From an uncultured Bacteroides sp. (GTDB lineage Bacteria; Bacteroidota; Bacteroidia; Bacteroidales; Bacteroidaceae), in contig CAJJYX010000135.1 in NCBI GenBank assembly GCA_905197435.1, positions 1 through 9,156 on the forward strand: a stretch of DNA of 9,156 bases, written 5' to 3'. This document shows, piece after piece, positions 5,386 to 9,156 of this stretch. The first letter of the stretch is position 1; every line of letters begins with the position of its first letter. Under the pieces are notes generated by a model. The model was not told where the DNA came from. It did no database searches and worked only from the letters and a program-made list of their open reading frames with translations. A program made the position numbers and the translations under genes.

Positions 5386-7572
5386 CTACATCATAGTGCG
5401 GAACTGCTGAATCTCTTTAATCATGGCTTTCACGTCCTCCCCAACCTGAACGAAGTTCTTGTAGAGGATGCGCTCTCGCTCTTCTTTCGACTTGAACTTA
5501 TAGAACTTAGGGAGAGGGACATACTCCGATTCCTCCTTCTTTATTTCCGTCATATCGAAGTCGGTCTTGCAGTAGAACTTGGATGTCTTGAACTCCTCGC
5601 TCTCCTGGATGTTCATGCTTCCGTTCATCCCGGTCTTGGTGACTACGAAGTCACGGGCGGTCTGTCCACATATCCAACCTGTGGGCATATCGGAGATTTT
5701 GCTTGCAGGCACCAGGCTGTCCATATTCTCATTGAGGTTGATGGAGGTCTTGTCACGGTCGATGGTCACGCCCTTTTTGAGTTGCACTACTTTACCGAAG
5801 ATGTCACTCGACAGCCATTCGAGGGTTTCCTTGGCTCTTGCCGAACCGCTCACCACATTGCCCACGGTGGTGATGATTTTCTGCATACCCACCTTGCCAT
5901 AATCGGCTTCCAACTGCGGAAGTTCCTGAAAGCCAAGTGCCACGCTCACCTTGTTGCTTCGGGCTGTGCCTATCAGTCTGTCTATTTTGTGGAAGTAGAG
6001 GGTCGGCAACTCGTCCACGATGATGCTCACGGGGATGTTCTTGCCTTGTCCGGTGTTCACACGGGTTACAAGGCGGTTCAGGATAAGGGCGTTCAGGGCG
6101 CCGATGATGCTCTCCATTTCCGGGTCGTTGGCGATGAGCAGGTAACTCGGATTCTTCGGGTCGCTCACCTTCAGGTCGAAGTCGTCGCCGTCACGATGGA
6201 ATATCCAGTAACTCTCTTTGGTCGCCAAGCGCGAGGTATAGACACGCAGCGTACCTATCATACCTTCCAGCTGCTCCATTGCCTTGTTTTTGAAAGCCGT
6301 CTGGAACGGACCGAGCAATGGGGCTACCTCGTTGTCGGTCTCCAGTACCTCGAAAATGGTTTGGTAACTCTCATTCAGGAACGACAGGATGTGCGGCATA
6401 TCCGAGTATTTACCCAACCAATAGGCAGGTTCCACGATGCTGCCACCCTCACGGTCACGAACGACACCCGTCGGCTTCCAGAACTTCGTCTGCAGATCTT
6501 GCCGTTTCTCCGCATATAGTTTCTTTCCGTTTGCATCGTAGGGTTCCCGCTCGTAGTTCACGAAAAAGTAGATACAGGCGGCAAGAAAGTTCACGGCAGA
6601 AGTCTGAAAGAACTGGTCACTGCCTCCGCCTCCCTCTTTCTTGCCTTTTTGCAGGCTCTCCAACAGCGTCTCCGCCGTCTCGCTGGCCGCAGCGAGGTTG
6701 TTGATGTATTTCGCCTGAATGGGATTTACCCGGCGGCTGTACTCCACGTCCACGAAATTAATCATGTTGAACTGGCAGCCTTGGGGCAGCTTGCCGAGTT
6801 TCTGGTTTTTCTTGTAGTGGTAGTACAGCTTCGTAGCCAGAGTCGGGAACTTATAGTCATAGACCACCATTGCGAATCCCTTGGCCGAGTGCTGCCGGAT
6901 AAACGGCTCGATGATACTGAATGTCTTACCCGACCCCGGTGTTCCGACTACCCACGTTCCACGGAAACAGTTGGTTATGTTGGTCCAGCCTTTACGAAAT
7001 TTGCCCTTGTAGTAATACCGCATAGGGATATTCACGCTGTACGGGGTCTCTATCAGTTCCTCGCACTGCTCGAAACTCTCGTTCTCGAAGTTGAAGCGGT
7101 CCTTCATCAGTCCCTCCTTGAGGAACTTGGAGATGTTGTCCAGTGCGACATGCACGAGGATAACCCCCACGAGGGAAGTTGTCATATAGAAGATAATATT
7201 CAGCGGCAGCGTATAAAGTCGTGCCTCCATCGGATAACCGAACAGCCATACGGACAGCACTAACAGAACAAAACCGCTTATGAGTGGGTACAAGACCTGC
7301 CGCCGGGCGTTGAACTCCAAATGTTTCTTGGCTCTGGTGCCTATACATGTAATGCAGATGAGTAGCACCGTGGCGACCTTACTGTACACGAGGTTTCCGT
7401 CGTTATAGATGGTCCACTGCTTGATACGTCCGTGAATGTCGCAGAGTATGCCGCCCCAGTGGTCCAGCATAGCCGGGTCGATGGCATACTCGAAAAACTC
7501 CATCAGTACGGAGACATATACCACCGCACGGAATATCCGGTAAAATCCCTGTAATTCCTTGCTCTCTTCCAT
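5386..7572 (-). CDS. mobC: Type IV coupling protein of the MobC/TraG (VirD4) family
   Basis: A 728-residue membrane ATPase that links the relaxosome to the conjugation channel and drives DNA transfer. The N-terminal 145 residues hold several membrane segments (about 17-30, 64-80, 96-112 and 122-145). Walker A is GTPGSGKT at 210-217, followed by VVYDYKFP (237-243). Walker B is SIIVDE at 516-521, and FQELPQLEADYG (548-559) is typical of the family. The C-terminal tail is charged. I start it at ATG 7572 (MEESKELQGFYR), 7 bases after the preceding stop. A longer frame from 7668 adds 32 residues but overlaps the upstream gene by 89 bases and does not look like family sequence. It belongs to a tight transfer operon with the lysozyme gene downstream. 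No relaxase (mobA) is in the window; that and the channel genes should lie to the right. Intact. Confidence 0.92.
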   Translation of the reverse strand: MEESKELQGFYRIFRAVVYVSVLMEFFEYAIDPAMLDHWGGILCDIHGRIKQWTIYNDGNLVYSKVATVLLICITCIGTRAKKHLEFNARRQVLYPLISGFVLLVLSVWLFGYPMEARLYTLPLNIIFYMTTSLVGVILVHVALDNISKFLKEGLMKDRFNFENESFEQCEELIETPYSVNIPMRYYYKGKFRKGWTNITNCFRGTWVVGTPGSGKTFSIIEPFIRQHSAKGFAMVVYDYKFPTLATKLYYHYKKNQKLGKLPQGCQFNMINFVDVEYSRRVNPIQAKYINNLAAASETAETLLESLQKGKKEGGGGSDQFFQTSAVNFLAACIYFFVNYEREPYDANGKKLYAEKRQDLQTKFWKPTGVVRDREGGSIVEPAYWLGKYSDMPHILSFLNESYQTIFEVLETDNEVAPLLGPFQTAFKNKAMEQLEGMIGTLRVYTSRLATKESYWIFHRDGDDFDLKVSDPKNPSYLLIANDPEMESIIGALNALILNRLVTRVNTGQGKNIPVSIIVDELPTLYFHKIDRLIGTARSNKVSVALGFQELPQLEADYGKVGMQKIITTVGNVVSGSARAKETLEWLSSDIFGKVVQLKKGVTIDRDKTSINLNENMDSLVPASKISDMPTGWICGQTARDFVVTKTGMNGSMNIQESEEFKTSKFYCKTDFDMTEIKKEESEYVPLPKFYKFKSKEERERILYKNFVQVGEDVKAMIKEIQQFRTMM

Positions 7573-7579
7573 TGCTATG

Positions 7580-8068
7580 TCAATTCTTTTTAATGCCCCA
7601 GAGAACATGGATATGAGGCCATTGCATACGGTTATCAGCAGTAAGCTGGCAGACATGGGAAACTGCATATAGAGGTTTAAGCCTTAAAGCGTCATATATT
7701 GCAGAAGCCCGTACTTCCGCTGTAAACTTCTCAAGGAAAATCCGGACAGCATCGTTAGAGCCACAAGTCATGAAATCAATGAAACCTTCAATCAATTCTT
7801 CATTGACATAGTAGAGCTGCCCTTGGAAAATATCATGGTAACGGCTGATACGGCCGTTCCATTCCGTCCGGATTTCTTCCCTGCGGTTCTTTGCGGAAGG
7901 AAACCTCTCGTAGCAGTCTATTCCATCATCGAGGAATATGTAATTACCGGAAACGTCCTCTTGCTTAGGACATTTGCATCTCAACAGATACCCGAAAAAT
8001 CCTTTGTCCGGATGTACTATATCCACATATTGTGGTGCATTGAAATCTTTAATTCCGTTCATAATCAT
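7580..8068 (-). CDS. Hypothetical protein of the conjugation operon
   Basis: A 162-residue protein I do not recognise. It has no signal peptide or membrane segment, so it is probably cytoplasmic. It starts at ATG 8068, 4 bases after the lipoprotein stop (ATG 8062 is also possible), and ends 7 bases before the coupling-protein start, so co-transcription is likely. Visible features are a Cys pair (LRCKCPKQ, about 30-37), a charged middle (NRREEIRTEWNGRISRYHD) and a His/Trp-rich C-terminus (MQWPHIHVLWGIKKN). Position between a lipoprotein and the coupling protein suggests a transfer-linked role, but nothing in the sequence shows which. Confidence 0.65.
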   Translation of the reverse strand: MIMNGIKDFNAPQYVDIVHPDKGFFGYLLRCKCPKQEDVSGNYIFLDDGIDCYERFPSAKNRREEIRTEWNGRISRYHDIFQGQLYYVNEELIEGFIDFMTCGSNDAVRIFLEKFTAEVRASAIYDALRLKPLYAVSHVCQLTADNRMQWPHIHVLWGIKKN

Positions 8069-8072
8069 AAAT

Positions 8073-8744
8073 TCAGTTGTTGATGGTTATAATGGGACGC
8101 ACTTTATGCGCCTGCGTCTTGGGCGTTTCCTGCATGGCTCCGCTGGCTGTCGAGTAGAGCCATGCTTTGGCGGCCTCCTGTCCGGCCACTTCGGTCGAAG
8201 TCCAGTACCAACACTCGTTGGCACTGTCCGGGATAGGCATACCGCCGCATTGCTCGATATACGGGTTCACCGCCTCACGGCTGGCATACAGCAGGCGCAT
8301 CTGAGCCACCGAGGGAACATAGGCGCTCTGCCCGTATTTCCACAGGGCAAAAACGGCTTCAGCCATCGGTGAGGCTGTCTCTTCTGTTTCATACAAGGCG
8401 AACGTGTTCTCATTCCCGTCGTATGCCGTGATGTCTGCTGACGTACCCTGCTCGACACCAAGGCTGTCGGCAAAAGCTTTCGGCGTCATATCCCACAGAT
8501 AGACGGCATAGCCGTTTCCTTCCGTTTCCCCGTCGGAGCCGATATGGAAGACGACGGCAATCGCCTGTTCCTTGGATTGTTCGTACTCACTGTACGGTAT
8601 TACTGTCCCGTCCACACAGAGGACGTGTACGGGATATTTTGTTTCTTCGGATTCTTCTATATGTGCGTCGCAGGCAGCCAACGCCCCGGTTATGAGGAGA
8701 ACCGGCACTACCTGGCACGTTTTTCTGATAATGTTCTGTTTCAT
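8073..8744 (-). CDS. Lipoprotein with a DUF1566-like C-terminal region
   Basis: A 223-residue predicted lipoprotein. The signal peptide ends in the lipobox LAAC (22-25), with C25 as the expected lipidated residue. Acidic residues follow (C-D-A-H-I-E-E-S-E-E), somewhat like the Bacteroidota lipoprotein surface-export signal, so it may be exposed on the outer membrane. The C-terminal part (about 125-220: LWKYGQSAYVPSVAQMRLLY, ECWYWTSTE, KVRPIITI) resembles DUF1566/FGE-like domains found in Bacteroidota surface proteins. The start is ATG 8744, 7 bases after the TraO-like stop, with AAGGGAAAG as a possible ribosome site. It lies inside the transfer operon, so a structural or cell-contact role in conjugation is plausible but unproven. 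Intact. Confidence 0.72.
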   Translation of the reverse strand: MKQNIIRKTCQVVPVLLITGALAACDAHIEESEETKYPVHVLCVDGTVIPYSEYEQSKEQAIAVVFHIGSDGETEGNGYAVYLWDMTPKAFADSLGVEQGTSADITAYDGNENTFALYETEETASPMAEAVFALWKYGQSAYVPSVAQMRLLYASREAVNPYIEQCGGMPIPDSANECWYWTSTEVAGQEAAKAWLYSTASGAMQETPKTQAHKVRPIITINN

Positions 8745-8751
8745 CTTTCCC

Positions 8752-9156
8752 TTATTTTATAGGTAGTTTAATACCGAGGGCAACCCCTGTACGCAGCACG
8801 TCGGCCCCCTTTATCATTACGTCTCCCTTGACTTGCCAGTATAGCGTCCAGCCCGCCCGCAACACATAGTTGTGCTCGTAGCCGAAATGCAGTCCTGCAA
8901 GGAACTTCTTCGTGTCGCTTCCGCCCGAAGCCCCGATTCGGAGGCTTCCGTAATGGTTGCGTCCCCTCGTGACGCAGGGTTTGTAAGCCACGCCGAAGCT
9001 GTAGGTGCGGTAGTTCCGCCAGAAAGATTTCGGGCATACATGCTTGCAGGATTCGCACTCTGCCCATTGCAGGTAGCCGTTGGCAAAGAACTCCCACGCA
9101 TGGCGGTAGTTCATCTCGTGTTCGTAGGCCAGCGTCACGTCCAGCCCGTTCTTGTA
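8752..9156 (-). CDS. traO: TraO-like conjugation protein, partial (5' end beyond the window)
   Basis: The C-terminal 134 residues of a protein that continues past the right edge: the frame is open through 9156 (YKNGLDV precedes the GTG at 9138, which is therefore not the start). Alternating hydrophobic and polar strands (YRTYSFGVAYKPC, HYGSLRIGASGG, LHFGYEHNYVLRAGWTLYWQ, TGVALGIKLPIK) suggest an outer-membrane beta-barrel. EHEMNYRHAWEFFANGYLQW and the C-terminus resemble proteins annotated as TraO in Bacteroidales conjugative elements; I make that assignment from memory and it is only moderately firm. A Cys cluster (CESCKHVCPKSFW) stands out. It is followed 7 bases later by the lipoprotein gene. 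Confidence 0.55.
   Translation of the reverse strand, partial: YKNGLDVTLAYEHEMNYRHAWEFFANGYLQWAECESCKHVCPKSFWRNYRTYSFGVAYKPCVTRGRNHYGSLRIGASGGSDTKKFLAGLHFGYEHNYVLRAGWTLYWQVKGDVMIKGADVLRTGVALGIKLPIK

Noticed and set aside
5782..7263. Long plus-strand frames (5782-6519, 6649-7263)
   Set aside because: They are shadows opposite the coupling-protein gene, which has intact Walker motifs throughout.
7573..7668. Longer start for the coupling protein at 7668
   Set aside because: It would overlap the upstream gene by 89 bases; ATG 7572 follows that gene by 7 bases and begins with the sequence expected for the family.
9136..9138. GTG at 9138 as the start of the TraO-like gene
   Set aside because: The frame stays open to the window edge with plausible protein sequence, so the gene is partial.

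Overview
The window looks like Bacteroidales DNA (Bacteroides, Parabacteroides or a close relative). The evidence is a UpxY-type NusG-like regulator, an IS1380-family transposase, a tyrosine recombinase with the arm/core layout usual in Bacteroidota, a TAnnTTTG-type promoter, and conjugation proteins (MobC/TraG-type coupling protein, TraO-like protein, GH24-type lysozyme) that match Bacteroidales conjugative elements. Apart from the transposase, every gene reads leftward on the minus strand.

Layout from right to left, in the direction of transcription. Positions 9156-4835 hold the tail of a conjugation operon: a TraO-like protein cut by the window edge, a DUF1566-like lipoprotein, an unrecognised 162-residue protein, a MobC/TraG-type coupling ATPase and a secreted lysozyme. 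The first four genes are 4-7 bases apart; the last follows after about 50 bases. Positions 4746-3538 encode a tyrosine recombinase with its own terminator hairpin. Positions 3537-3081 form an AT-rich gap of about 450 bases that contains an exact 21-bp inverted repeat (3225-3245 and 3411-3431) around a Bacteroides-type promoter: the signature of an invertible promoter. Positions 3080-1496 are the head of a capsular/exopolysaccharide locus: upxY, a 26-codon ORF, and a WecA-like sugar-phosphate transferase. Positions 29-1495 are a complete IS1380-family insertion sequence on the plus strand that cuts off that operon; only 28 bases remain beyond it.

How the parts fit. The promoter in the invertible segment points right, away from upxY, so this molecule shows the capsule locus in the OFF orientation. 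Inversion would place the promoter about 170 bases upstream of upxY, facing it. The adjacent tyrosine recombinase is the obvious candidate invertase. UpxY would then promote transcript elongation through the operon. The operon is damaged in either orientation: the WecA-like enzyme loses its C-terminal third, is joined in frame to the first half of a GNAT acetyltransferase, and is then ended by the IS. A small family of hairpin repeats lies in the spacers on both sides of the recombinase and lysozyme genes. The abutting conjugation module and phase-variable capsule head suggest that the capsule locus travels with, or was captured next to, a conjugative element. No attachment site was identified, so this remains an inference.
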